64,000 bases of DNA from positions 310,001 through 374,000 of the forward strand of contig NZ_PHSU01000004.1 of NCBI RefSeq assembly GCF_002814235.1, written 5' to 3'. The notes below the pieces were generated by a model. It made no database searches. It was not told the origin of the DNA and saw only the letters and a list, made by a program, of their open reading frames with translations. Position 1 is the stretch's first letter. The number at the start of each line of letters is the position of its first letter. The DNA is from Pseudomonas sp. QS1027 (GTDB lineage Bacteria > Pseudomonadota > Gammaproteobacteria > Pseudomonadales > Pseudomonadaceae). A program made the position numbers and the translations under genes. Of this stretch, positions 9,430 through 17,635 are shown piece after piece.

Positions 9430-9750
9430 ATGACAGATCAATGGATCGACGTATGCGCCGTGGACGATATCGACGAAGAAGATGTCATCCGCTTCGACCA
9501 TGCCCAGCACAGTTATGCGGTCTATCGCTCGGCCGACAGCGAATTTTTCGCCACCGACGGGCTGTGCACCCACGAGTCCATTCACCTGGCCGACGGCCTG
9601 GTGATGGAGCATGTCATCGAGTGTCCCAAGCACAACGGGCGCTTCGATTACCGTTCCGGCAAGGCGCTGGGGGCGCCGGTGTGCGTCAACCTCAGGACCT
9701 ACCCGGTGCGGGTCGAGGCGGGCCGGGTGCTGTTGGCCATTGCGCACTGA
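9430..9750 (+). CDS. Rieske [2Fe-2S] ferredoxin, MocE-like
   Basis: A protein of about 106 residues with a single Rieske domain. The cluster ligands are visible as C-T-H (near residue 40) and C-P-K-H (near residue 60). It carries electrons from the reductase encoded next to the di-iron oxygenase encoded just upstream. A second in-frame ATG lies at 9424; 9430 is preferred because GAGAG then sits at normal spacing. Only 18 bp separate it from the reductase gene. Confidence 0.9.
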   Translation: MTDQWIDVCAVDDIDEEDVIRFDHAQHSYAVYRSADSEFFATDGLCTHESIHLADGLVMEHVIECPKHNGRFDYRSGKALGAPVCVNLRTYPVRVEAGRVLLAIAH

Positions 9751-9768
9751 CCGGACGGAGGCTCTGTC

Positions 9769-11010
9769 ATGAATATTGGCAATGATCCACTGGTCATCGT
9801 CGGCGCCGGACACGCGGGTGGCCGGGCGGCCTTGACCCTGCGCAGCGAAGGTTACTCCGGACGCCTGGTCCTGATCGGCGATGAAGCCCATCCGCCCTAC
9901 GAGCGTCCGCCGCTGTCCAAGGGCCTGCTGCTGGGAGCCCAGGCCCTGGGCGACTACAGCTTGAGCGACAGTTCGCAATTGGCCGGGCTGGAGATCGAGC
10001 ACTTGCCGGGCATTCAGGTACAACGCCTGGATACCCAGGGGCATCGCCTGCAACTGGCTGACACGGGCTGGTTGTCCTATCGCCGCCTGCTGCTGGCCAC
10101 TGGCGGTCGGGCGCGGCGCTTGCCCAATGTTCCCGAGCACTGGCGCAATGTGCTTTACCTGAGGACCCACGACGAAGCCATGGCCTTGCGTAATGGCTTG
10201 GGCCCGCAGACGCGACTGGTGATTGTCGGCGGCGGATTTATCGGGCTCGAAGTCGCGGCCAGCGCCCGGGCTCTCGGTTGCCACGTGACCTTGCTTGAAG
10301 CCGGTCCAAGACTGGCCGGGCGGGTGCTTCCGCAGCGTTTGTCCGAGGCATTGCTGGCCTTGCATCGGGGCCAGGGCGTGGATGTTCGCCTGGGTGTGGT
10401 GATCGAGTCCGTGGAGGGCGTCGAACAGGCTGAGGCGGTGCGTCTGGTGGATGGTCAGCGCTTGCCCTGTGATCTGCTGCTGGTGGGGATCGGCATGCAA
10501 CCCAATATTGAACTGGCCAGGGCCGCGGGACTCGAGGTGGGGCAGGGGATCCGTGTCGATGCGCAACTGCGCAGCAGCGCGCCGGATGTCTTTGCCGCCG
10601 GGGACGTCTGCGAGTTCCGCCTGCATCCGCAAGGGGCTTTTCAGCGCCAGGAGACCTGGCGCAACGCCGAGGCCCAGGGCCGTCATGCCGCGCTCAACCT
10701 CTTGGGCGCCGAGCAGCCCTTCGAGATGATTCCCGGTTTCTGGTCCGATCAGTATGACTGGGGACTGCAGACCGTCGGGGTGATTGCCGGCAGCGAACCG
10801 AGTGTCAGCCGGTTACTTCCAGGGGGCGCTTTCCTGTTGTTCTACCTCGATGCCAAACGGCGTCTACAGGGGGCCTGCGCCTGGGGGCCGGGCAACAGCG
10901 TCGCCAAGGACATCAAGCTGTGCGAGCGCCTGATTGCCAGTCGAATCTCCCTGGATGTGCATCTCCTGGCCGATGCCGGCGAGCCTCTCAAACCCTTGTT
11001 GTGGAGTTGA
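9769..11010 (+). CDS. FAD-dependent ferredoxin reductase, MocF-like
   Basis: A 413-residue NAD(P)H:ferredoxin reductase of the rubredoxin/putidaredoxin reductase type. The FAD-binding motif IVGAGHAGG is at residues about 9-17, the NAD-binding motif IVGGGFIGLE near residue 150, and the second FAD motif VFAAGDVCEF near residue 275, all in the expected order and at usual length. It would pass electrons from NAD(P)H to the Rieske ferredoxin encoded upstream. The start has GGAGG close upstream. Its stop is one base from the next start codon, consistent with one operon. Confidence 0.93.
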   Translation: MNIGNDPLVIVGAGHAGGRAALTLRSEGYSGRLVLIGDEAHPPYERPPLSKGLLLGAQALGDYSLSDSSQLAGLEIEHLPGIQVQRLDTQGHRLQLADTGWLSYRRLLLATGGRARRLPNVPEHWRNVLYLRTHDEAMALRNGLGPQTRLVIVGGGFIGLEVAASARALGCHVTLLEAGPRLAGRVLPQRLSEALLALHRGQGVDVRLGVVIESVEGVEQAEAVRLVDGQRLPCDLLLVGIGMQPNIELARAAGLEVGQGIRVDAQLRSSAPDVFAAGDVCEFRLHPQGAFQRQETWRNAEAQGRHAALNLLGAEQPFEMIPGFWSDQYDWGLQTVGVIAGSEPSVSRLLPGGAFLLFYLDAKRRLQGACAWGPGNSVAKDIKLCERLIASRISLDVHLLADAGEPLKPLLWS

Positions 11011-11011
11011 T

Positions 11012-11872
11012 ATGCGTGAATTTCTGGTGTTTCAGTCCTTGTGGGCCATGCTCGATCATCGGGGTCAATGTGACCAGCCCCTGGAGGCGCAACTGGAGCG
11101 GATTGTCGCCGCCGGCTTCGATGGGGTCACCGACCATTTCTGGGTCGGGCCCCACGCGGCACGCCTGAGCGCCGCGGCCCGGGGGCTTGGTTTGCAGATC
11201 GAAGGCCAGGCCTTTCCGCGCACGGTGGATGACCTGGCGGCGGTGCTCGATGTGGCGTGTCGCCATGGCTGCCATCACCTCACCTTGCAGGCGGATGTGC
11301 GTCCGCGAACCCTGGCCGAGGCTGTTCGGTTGGTCGAGGGCTGGCAGCGGCTGGCCGAGCAGGTGGATTTTCCGATTCTCCTGGAAACCCATCGTTACCG
11401 GCTGACCAGTGACCTGCTGTTCACCCTTGATCTGCTCGCCGAGATGCCTGACCTCCAGTTGCTGGCTGACCTGTCCCACTATGTCGTTGGCCGCGAGCTG
11501 CCGGAGCCGCCCGCTGCCGAGGATGACGAGCAGATCCGGACGATCCTGCGCCATAGCTGGGGCTTCCATGGTCGCGTGGCCAGTTGTGAGCAGGTCCAGG
11601 TGCCCCTGAGTTTTGCTCAGCATCAAGCCGGGTTGGAGCGCTTCCTGGGTTGGTGGCGTTATGGGATCGAAGATTGGCTGAAGCGTCCGAATACCCCGGC
11701 CAGCCTGTCGTTCACCTGTGAGCTGGGGCCACCGCCGTACGCCATTACCGGCGCCGATGGCCGGGAGATCAGCAACCGTTGGGACGAGGCACTGATGCTC
11801 AAGGAGCAGATACGTCAGGTGTGGAATGACAGCCTCCAGCCCCGGCACAATGCCCGTCGCCTCGACCTGTGA
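11012..11872 (+). CDS. Sugar phosphate isomerase/epimerase-like TIM barrel protein
   Basis: A 286-residue protein of the xylose-isomerase-like TIM barrel (AP endonuclease 2) superfamily, which includes IolE and MocC. Likely metal ligands are Glu in LLETHR (near residue 127), Asp in LLADLSHY (near 153), a histidine and Glu in FTCELGPP (near 239). ATG 11012 has GGAG five bases upstream and directly follows the reductase stop, so an earlier in-frame ATG inside the reductase gene is rejected. As the last gene of the moc-like operon it probably isomerises, dehydrates or cleaves the oxygenase product, possibly a cyclitol or sugar. Substrate unknown. Confidence 0.8.
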   Translation: MREFLVFQSLWAMLDHRGQCDQPLEAQLERIVAAGFDGVTDHFWVGPHAARLSAAARGLGLQIEGQAFPRTVDDLAAVLDVACRHGCHHLTLQADVRPRTLAEAVRLVEGWQRLAEQVDFPILLETHRYRLTSDLLFTLDLLAEMPDLQLLADLSHYVVGRELPEPPAAEDDEQIRTILRHSWGFHGRVASCEQVQVPLSFAQHQAGLERFLGWWRYGIEDWLKRPNTPASLSFTCELGPPPYAITGADGREISNRWDEALMLKEQIRQVWNDSLQPRHNARRLDL

Positions 11873-12090
11873 GCCGGCGGGCACCCAGTGCAGGAAGGGT
11901 GGGGAAAAGCCGAAGGCGACTTCTCTAAGCTAATTCTAAAACGGTATTTAAAATATATCCTTTAGAACGTTTAGCCTAGTTACACCACGCCACCCCGTGG
12001 TTACGGTTAAACGCTCAGCACCTGCGTTTGCTCCGTAGCCCACGAGTGAAAAGTGGAGTCCCCCTTTTCAATTCGCAGGTCCATCACCTT

Positions 12091-13077
12091 ATGAATGCCC
12101 TATCGTTTAGCCGCAAATTGATCACCCTGTTGGGGGTTGTCGGTATTTCCCTGAGTGCCCACGCGGCTGACTTGACCATCGGCTACATCACCGGCATCGA
12201 CCCGACCAAACTGCCCATCGCCGAGGGCACGTTCGATAAGGCCATCGGTGAAAAAATCAGCTGGCGGCGCTTCGATGCCGGGCCGGCGGTGATTGCGGCG
12301 CTGGCGTCTGGTGACCTGCAAATCGGCAACCTCGGCTCAAGCCCATTGGCCGCTGCGGCCTCGCGCAAACTCCCGCTGGTGGCGTTTATCGTCACCTCGC
12401 AGATCAAAGGCTCCGAGGCCCTGGTGGTGCGCAACGGCAGCGGCATCAACGGCCCTCGGGATCTGATCGGCAAGACCATCGCCACACCGTTCGTTTCGAC
12501 CTCCCACTACAGTCTGCTGGGTGCCCTCAAGCACTGGAACCTGGACCCGAGCAAAGTGAAGGTGGTCAATCTGTCTCCCGCGGAAATTACCGCTGCCTGG
12601 AAACGTGGCGATATCGACGGCGCCTTTACCTGGTCGCCGGCTTTGGGCGAAATCCGTAAAACCGGGACTATCCTCACCGATGCCGGTGAAGTCTCGAAAT
12701 GGGGTTCGCCGACCTTCGAAGTCTGGGTTGCGCGCAAGGATTTTGCCGAGAAGCACCCGGAAGTCCTGAAAAAGTTCACCCAGGTCAGCCTGGCCGCGAT
12801 TGCCGACTACAACGCCCATAAAGCGCAGTGGACCGCCGATTCCGAACAGGTCAAGACCATCGCGCGCTTTACCGGTGCCAACCCGGCCGATATCCCGGAA
12901 CTGCTGGAAGGCTCGCATTTCCCGGACGCTGCCGAGCAGAAGTCCCCGGAGTTGTTGGGCGGTGGCACGGTTAAGGCCGTGGCGCAAACCGCTGAGTTCC
13001 TGAAGGAGGAGGGCAAGATCGAGAGCGTGCTGCCCGACTACTCGCCCTATGTCAGCGACAAGTACATCTCGGAATAA
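12091..13077 (+). CDS. tauA: Taurine-type ABC transporter substrate-binding protein
   Basis: A 328-residue periplasmic binding protein with an N-terminal signal peptide (hydrophobic stretch and AHA cleavage-type site near residue 24), then the NMT1/TauA-like fold (motifs [12 protein letters not shown] and [18 protein letters not shown]). TauA delivers taurine or related sulfonates to TauBC. The in-frame GTG/ATG codons upstream lack a signal peptide context, so ATG 12091 is preferred. Only 5 bp separate it from tauD. No gene for the TauB ATPase or TauC permease lies beside it in this window, which is unusual; it may use a transporter encoded elsewhere. Confidence 0.85.
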   Translation: MNALSFSRKLITLLGVVGISLSAHAADLTIGYITGIDPTKLPIAEGTFDKAIGEKISWRRFDAGPAVIAALASGDLQIGNLGSSPLAAAASRKLPLVAFIVTSQIKGSEALVVRNGSGINGPRDLIGKTIATPFVSTSHYSLLGALKHWNLDPSKVKVVNLSPAEITAAWKRGDIDGAFTWSPALGEIRKTGTILTDAGEVSKWGSPTFEVWVARKDFAEKHPEVLKKFTQVSLAAIADYNAHKAQWTADSEQVKTIARFTGANPADIPELLEGSHFPDAAEQKSPELLGGGTVKAVAQTAEFLKEEGKIESVLPDYSPYVSDKYISE

Positions 13078-13082
13078 TCAGC

Positions 13083-13904
13083 ATGTCATTGACCATCCTC
13101 CCGATCAGCCCGGCATTGGGTGCTCAAGTCGATGGGCTGGACTTGAGCCAGCCACTCGATGACGCGAACCGCGACGCCATCGAGCAGGCGTTGCTCGAGC
13201 ATCAGGTCTTGTTCTTTCGCAACCAGCCGATCACGCCGGCGCAGCAGAAGCAGTTCGCTGCCCGCTTCGGTGACTTGCATGTGCATCCGCTTTACCCGGA
13301 CGTGGAATCACACCCGGAAATCCTGTTGCTCGATACCGCCGTGACCGACCTGGGGGACAACGCTGTCTGGCACACCGACGTGACTTTTCTGGCGGCGCCG
13401 GCCATGGGGTCCGTGCTGAGTGCCAAGCAACTGCCCGCCTATGGCGGGGACACGTTGTGGGCCAGTGGAATCGCGGCGTTCGAAGGGTTGTCGGCACCGT
13501 TGCAGACGCTGCTGGACGGTCTTACCGCAACCCATGACTTCAGCAAGTCGTTTTCCCTCGAACGCTATGGCAGCCTGGCGCGCTACGAACAGGCGCGCAA
13601 GGATCACCCACCGCTTTCACACCCGGTGGTGCGTACGCATCCGCGCAGTGGGCGCAAGGCACTGTTCGTCAATGACGGTTTCACCACGCGTATCAACGAA
13701 CTGGAACCGGCGGAAAGCCAGGCCTTGCTGGCCTTCCTGTTCGGCCATATCAGTCGCCCTGAGTTCACCGTGCGCTGGCGTTGGCAAACCGGCGATATTG
13801 CCTTCTGGGATAACCGCATCACCCAGCATTACGCCGTCGATGACTATCGTCCGCAGCGGCGGGTGATGCATCGGGCAACCATTCTGGGGGATGTGCCGTT
13901 CTGA
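13083..13904 (+). CDS. tauD: Taurine dioxygenase, TauD/TfdA family
   Basis: A 273-residue 2-oxoglutarate and Fe(II)-dependent dioxygenase. The iron-binding facial triad is visible as H-T-D in VWHTDVTF (near residue 99) and the distal His in [11 protein letters not shown] (near residue 250), followed by an Arg-rich 2-oxoglutarate site (RPQRRVMHR). TauD oxygenates taurine to release sulfite and aminoacetaldehyde. It directly follows tauA. The protein could prefer another sulfonate or a sulfate ester; the tauA neighbour favours taurine. The 3' end faces the marR-type gene with a 10-bp gap. Confidence 0.88.
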   Translation: MSLTILPISPALGAQVDGLDLSQPLDDANRDAIEQALLEHQVLFFRNQPITPAQQKQFAARFGDLHVHPLYPDVESHPEILLLDTAVTDLGDNAVWHTDVTFLAAPAMGSVLSAKQLPAYGGDTLWASGIAAFEGLSAPLQTLLDGLTATHDFSKSFSLERYGSLARYEQARKDHPPLSHPVVRTHPRSGRKALFVNDGFTTRINELEPAESQALLAFLFGHISRPEFTVRWRWQTGDIAFWDNRITQHYAVDDYRPQRRVMHRATILGDVPF

Positions 13905-13914
13905 TCGGACTCGA

Positions 13915-14412
13915 TCAGTTGGCGCCCACCTGATCAGCCGAGCCGTCACCCTTGAGGTCGTCGGCAAACCTGCGCATCAGGCGCACCAGGTCATCCACAT
14001 CCTGGTTGTCCCAGGTTGCGAAAATGGACTGCCCAAGCCTTTCACGGGCTTCATCGATCCGATCGGTCATCACCTTGCCTTTCTCGGTGATGACCGATTC
14101 ACGGATGCGGCGATCGTTCGCGTTCGCCTGGCGGTCGACCAGGGCGAGGCTTTCCAGCTTCGCCACTTGCCGGCTGACCGTGGTGTAGTCGCGTCCTACG
14201 CGATCAGCCAACTCGACCACGCCGATAGGGCCCAGGCGCTCAACCAGAACCAGCAGCGAAAACAGCGCGCCTTCGAGGGAGATACCCGCTTCTCGGACCA
14301 TTGCTTCGTCGCGCTGAGGGCGGTTCATGACGCCCACAATCTCAATCAGTGCCCCATGAAGCTCGCGAATTCGAGCATTAATATGTGTATTTTGCACATT
14401 TGTTGTTGACAC
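13915..14412 (-). CDS. MarR-family transcriptional regulator
   Basis: A 165-residue winged-helix protein with the MarR core (VELADRVGRDYTTVSRQVAKLESLALVDRQ, residues about 68-97; wing with NDRR). The start is GTG at 14412, supported by GAGGG six to seven bases upstream; there is no suitable ATG. Divergent from an FAD aromatic hydroxylase gene. Two matching ATATGTG-N7-CACAT operators lie in the gap, one over its own 5' codons and one over the start region of the hydroxylase transcript, so it most likely represses both and is released by a phenolic ligand. Confidence 0.9.
   Translation of the reverse strand: MSTTNVQNTHINARIRELHGALIEIVGVMNRPQRDEAMVREAGISLEGALFSLLVLVERLGPIGVVELADRVGRDYTTVSRQVAKLESLALVDRQANANDRRIRESVITEKGKVMTDRIDEARERLGQSIFATWDNQDVDDLVRLMRRFADDLKGDGSADQVGAN
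14381..14401. promoter_or_regulatory. MarR-type operator I (over marR 5' codons)
   Basis: ATATGTG, 7 bp, CACATTT: six of seven arm positions pair, with the same arm and spacer lengths as operator II. It covers the first codons of the marR-type gene, suited to autorepression. Confidence 0.55.
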
Positions 14413-14434
14413 TATTTTCCCTCGGGGCTAACAC
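14406..14434 (+). promoter_or_regulatory. Promoter for the FAD monooxygenase gene
   Basis: A perfect TTGACA -35 hexamer at 14406-14411 and TAACAC at 14429-14434 with 17-bp spacing. The transcript would start at about 14441, inside operator II. Confidence 0.5.
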
Positions 14435-14436
14435 TT

Positions 14437-14457
14437 ATATGTGCAAACTACACATAT
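14437..14457. promoter_or_regulatory. MarR-type operator II (over hydroxylase transcript start)
   Basis: A perfect inverted repeat, ATATGTG, 7-bp spacer, CACATAT. It lies between the proposed -10 element and the ribosome-binding site of the hydroxylase gene. A repressor bound here would block initiation. Confidence 0.65.
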
Positions 14458-14467
14458 CGAGGTCGAG

Positions 14468-15997
14468 ATGAAAGGGCAATGTGAAGTCGATGTACTGATC
14501 TGCGGTGCGGGGGCGGCCGGTTTGACGTTGGCGATCGATCTGGCGCGCAGGGGTATTTCCTTTCGCCTGATCGAGAAAATGAAGGGTCCATTCGGCGGCT
14601 CCCGCGGCAAGGGCATCCAGCCCAGGACCCAGGAAGTGTTCGAGGATCTCGGCATCCTCGACCGGCTCGTCGCGGCGGGCGGGGGATACCCACTGCAGCG
14701 GCATTACCGTGACGATGGCGGTTATACCGATTCTGATCTTATGGAACACAATGACCCGACGCCGGGCGAGCCTCATCAGTTGCCGCTGATGGTGCCGCAA
14801 TTCCTCACTGAAGGGGTGATGCGCGAACGTCTGCTCGAACTGGGACAGCTACCTGAGTTCGGCTGTGAACTGGTCGGTTTCGAGCAGGATGCGGACGGCG
14901 TGACAGCGCGTCTTTCAGGCCCCGCCGGCGAACAGAGCCTGCGTGTGCGCTGGCTGGTGGGGGCCGATGGCGGTCGCAGTTTTGTGCGCACTGCGCTTGG
15001 CGTCGGTTTTCCGGGCAAGACCCTGGGGGTTCGCGCCGTCGTCGCCGATGTGCTGCTGACGGGGCTTGCGCGTGATGTCTGGCATTGCTTCAACGATGGT
15101 GACATGCAGCGGCAGATTTTTCTTTGCCCGCTCGCCGGGACCGCGATGTTCCAGATACAGGGGCCAATTCCACTGGATATCGACGTCGACCTTGGCGTTC
15201 AAGGGCTGACAGCCATGGTGGCCGAGCGTACAGGACGTAGCGATATTCAGATCCAGTCCGTGTCCTGGGCATCGGCCTACAACATGAACGCACGGCTGGC
15301 CGATCACTACCGCGTCGGTCGTGTGTTCCTCGTCGGGGATGCCGCTCATATCCATCCGCCAACCGGTGGCCAGGGCCTCAATACCAGCGTGCAGGACGCC
15401 TACAATCTTGGCTGGAAGCTGGCGGCAGTGGCGCAAGGGGCGCCCGATACCTTGCTCGATACCTATGAGGAAGAACGTCGACCGGTGGCGGCAGCGATGC
15501 TCGGGCTGGCGGCAAGGCTTCTCGATGCCCAGACCCGAGGCGAGATGCGCCGCGGCCGGGAAGTGCACCAGCTTGATATCGGTTATCCCGAATCCTCGCT
15601 AGCGCTGGGAAAGGCCGATGCTGCCAGCGGTGTGGTCGCCGGCGACCGTGCCCCGGATGCCCCGGTCCGGGGTGCCGCCGGTCAATCGAGCCGACTGTTC
15701 GAGCTGTTCCGAGGCGGGCACTGGACATTGCTCGGCTATCAGGTCGAGCGTGCTTCGGTGCAACCCCGCCCGGGCCTGCATATCCATGTCTTCGGCCTCC
15801 ACGGCGACCTGATCGATGCGGGAGGCCACTTTTACGACGGCTACACCCCAGCGGTGGGCGATTGGTTGCTGGTGCGTCCGGACGGCTATATGGGGGCCAT
15901 TGTCGCGGCCGGGGAAGTGGCGAGGCTGGAGGCCTACCTCGAGCAGGTCGGACTCGGTAGGGCAGTCACTGGTCATGCTGACCCCTTCAAGGGTTGA
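14468..15997 (+). CDS. FAD-dependent aromatic ring hydroxylase (PheA/TfdB/MhpA-type)
   Basis: A 509-residue class A flavoprotein monooxygenase. FAD/NADPH motifs are seen in order: VLICGAGAAGLTLA (near residue 8), the DG motif in VGADGGRSFVR (near 160) and the GD motif VFLVGDAAHIHPPTGGQG (near 285), followed by a thioredoxin-like C-terminal domain. These enzymes hydroxylate phenols, hydroxyphenylpropionate or similar with NAD(P)H and O2. A longer frame begins at GTG 14441 but that codon sits inside operator II; ATG 14468 with GAGG five bases upstream is preferred. No ring-cleavage gene is adjacent, so the role may be detoxification or feeding into another pathway. Substrate unknown. Confidence 0.88.
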   Translation: MKGQCEVDVLICGAGAAGLTLAIDLARRGISFRLIEKMKGPFGGSRGKGIQPRTQEVFEDLGILDRLVAAGGGYPLQRHYRDDGGYTDSDLMEHNDPTPGEPHQLPLMVPQFLTEGVMRERLLELGQLPEFGCELVGFEQDADGVTARLSGPAGEQSLRVRWLVGADGGRSFVRTALGVGFPGKTLGVRAVVADVLLTGLARDVWHCFNDGDMQRQIFLCPLAGTAMFQIQGPIPLDIDVDLGVQGLTAMVAERTGRSDIQIQSVSWASAYNMNARLADHYRVGRVFLVGDAAHIHPPTGGQGLNTSVQDAYNLGWKLAAVAQGAPDTLLDTYEEERRPVAAAMLGLAARLLDAQTRGEMRRGREVHQLDIGYPESSLALGKADAASGVVAGDRAPDAPVRGAAGQSSRLFELFRGGHWTLLGYQVERASVQPRPGLHIHVFGLHGDLIDAGGHFYDGYTPAVGDWLLVRPDGYMGAIVAAGEVARLEAYLEQVGLGRAVTGHADPFKG

Positions 15998-16093
15998 GGC
16001 TATCCTGGTGGGCCTACACCCCGAACACATTTCGGATCAGGGGCGCCGCCACACAGGGGAACGTCAGTCCGATGCCCCGTTGTGCGCTTGTTG

Positions 16094-17125
16094 TCAGGTC
16101 CCCGAGTTGCTGTCGACAAACTTCTCGTAATACAGATGGAAGCCGTCGACACGCTGTTCGGTCAACCACGTCTTGACCGCTTCTATCATCGGCGGCGGGC
16201 CGCACAAGTAGAGGTCGAACGGGTTGGCGTTCATGGCCTGGGGATCGAAGTGTTCGGGAATCCGCCCGGTCTTGCCTGGCCATTCCGGCGACGGCTGGCT
16301 GACCACCAGGTGATACTCGAAACCTTCGATACGGGCTCGATAATCCGCCAGGCGACTCAGTTCGCACAAATCAGTGTGCTGATTGACGCCATAGAACAGC
16401 TTGATGGGCTGCTGGCATCCGTTCCTGTCGGCAATCTCGTCGAGCATCCCGAGAAACGCCGAGAGCCCCGTGCCGCCGGCCACCATCACCAGCGGCTTGT
16501 TGACCTGGCGCAGATAGAAACTGCCCAGCGGGGCCTCCAACTCCAGCGCTTGCCCGGGCTCGCAACGCTCGCGGATAAAGTTGCTCATCATGCCATCCGG
16601 TAGCAGCCGAATAAGGAATTGCAGCTGATTGCCCGGGTTGGGCCGATTGGCGAACGAATAGGAGCGCCAGGCATCGGTGCCGGGTACCTTCAGGCGCGCG
16701 TATTGGCCGGGCAGGAAGTCCAGCAGACGCTCGCTGGAACTGGCGTCGACATGCAGGATCGCCGTGCTGCTGGAAACCTGCTCGACCTTGGCGATAACGG
16801 CCTGTAGGTGCTGGGTGGCGCCGGCATTGCACAGGCTTGAATCGAAGTCGAAGTAAAAGGACGCCGCGGATTGCACGCGGGTCTGGCACGAGAGCATCTT
16901 GCCTTGCGCCAGGTCGGTGTCGCTGAACACTTCGTCGTCGACATAGTCCTGCGTGTACTGGCCGGATTCGCAGCGCCCCTGGCACGTGCCACAGACACCT
17001 TCACGACAGTCCAGGGGGATCTTCACGCCGTTGCGCAGCGCGGCATCGAGCAGCAACTCGTTGGCCTTGACCTCGAAAAACGAGGTCTTGCCATCGGCAA
17101 AATTGAAAGCCACTTTGTGGTTCAT
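16094..17125 (-). CDS. antC: Anthranilate 1,2-dioxygenase, ferredoxin reductase component
   Basis: A 343-residue BenC/AntC-type electron-transfer protein. The N-terminal plant-type [2Fe-2S] domain has the ligands in CREGVCGTCQGRC (residues about 40-52) and a fourth cysteine in LSCQTR near 77; then an FAD-binding domain (RSYSFANRP) and NADH-binding domain (VMVAGGTGLSAFLGML, CGPPPMIE). It reduces the AntAB oxygenase. Third gene of antABC, 18 bp after antB. Could be benzoate-type benC by sequence alone, but the neighbouring AntR-like regulator and the lack of benD support anthranilate. Confidence 0.9.
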   Translation of the reverse strand: MNHKVAFNFADGKTSFFEVKANELLLDAALRNGVKIPLDCREGVCGTCQGRCESGQYTQDYVDDEVFSDTDLAQGKMLSCQTRVQSAASFYFDFDSSLCNAGATQHLQAVIAKVEQVSSSTAILHVDASSSERLLDFLPGQYARLKVPGTDAWRSYSFANRPNPGNQLQFLIRLLPDGMMSNFIRERCEPGQALELEAPLGSFYLRQVNKPLVMVAGGTGLSAFLGMLDEIADRNGCQQPIKLFYGVNQHTDLCELSRLADYRARIEGFEYHLVVSQPSPEWPGKTGRIPEHFDPQAMNANPFDLYLCGPPPMIEAVKTWLTEQRVDGFHLYYEKFVDSNSGT

Positions 17126-17143
17126 CAGCCCGTACTCCGTGGC

Positions 17144-17635
17144 TTACAGATGGTAGAAATCGAGCACCGAATTGATCGTGTCGTTGAGCAGCAGCACATG
17201 CTTGCGGGCAATCTTCCAGCTCTCGCCGTCGGGCCGCAGGCGGTAGGTGGCGCGGCCGTAGAATTGCTCGGAAGTGGCCATGCGGTAGTACAGCGTCTGC
17301 CAGTTGAGCTTGACCTCCAGCTCATCGTTTTCCAGCGCCGCGATACGGATGTTGTTGAGCATGTGCAAGGTGCGTGGCATCGGGATGGTCGAAGCGGCCT
17401 TGCCGGTGCGCAAGCGGAATACCCGGTCTTCCAGGCCACCGCGGTTGGCATAGTAGATCAGCGACATGCCTTTCTTCGGGTCGGTGGTGTAGACGTGTTC
17501 CGAATCCCATTGCGGCAGGTGGAATTCGCTGTCCTCGCTGAACAGGTCGAGGTAGGCGTCCCAGTCCTGGGCATCGCACAGTTCGGCCTTGCGATAGAAA
17601 AACTGTTCAACACGGTATTGCAGTTGCGAATTCAT
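17144..17635 (-). CDS. antB: Anthranilate 1,2-dioxygenase, small subunit
   Basis: A 163-residue beta subunit of a Rieske non-heme-iron ring-hydroxylating dioxygenase (SnoaL/NTF2-like fold), with motifs RVEQFFYRKAELCDAQDWDAYLDLF at the start and TLHMLNNIRI in the middle. It is structural, forming the alpha3-beta3 oxygenase with AntA. It starts within the antA stop (4-bp overlap), indicating translational coupling. Length is usual for AntB/BenB. Confidence 0.92.
   Translation of the reverse strand: MNSQLQYRVEQFFYRKAELCDAQDWDAYLDLFSEDSEFHLPQWDSEHVYTTDPKKGMSLIYYANRGGLEDRVFRLRTGKAASTIPMPRTLHMLNNIRIAALENDELEVKLNWQTLYYRMATSEQFYGRATYRLRPDGESWKIARKHVLLLNDTINSVLDFYHL

Noticed and set aside
13083..13904. 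Frameshifts or internal stops in tauD that might explain the missing tauBC
   Set aside because: The gene is full length with its iron ligands, so there is no sign of decay.
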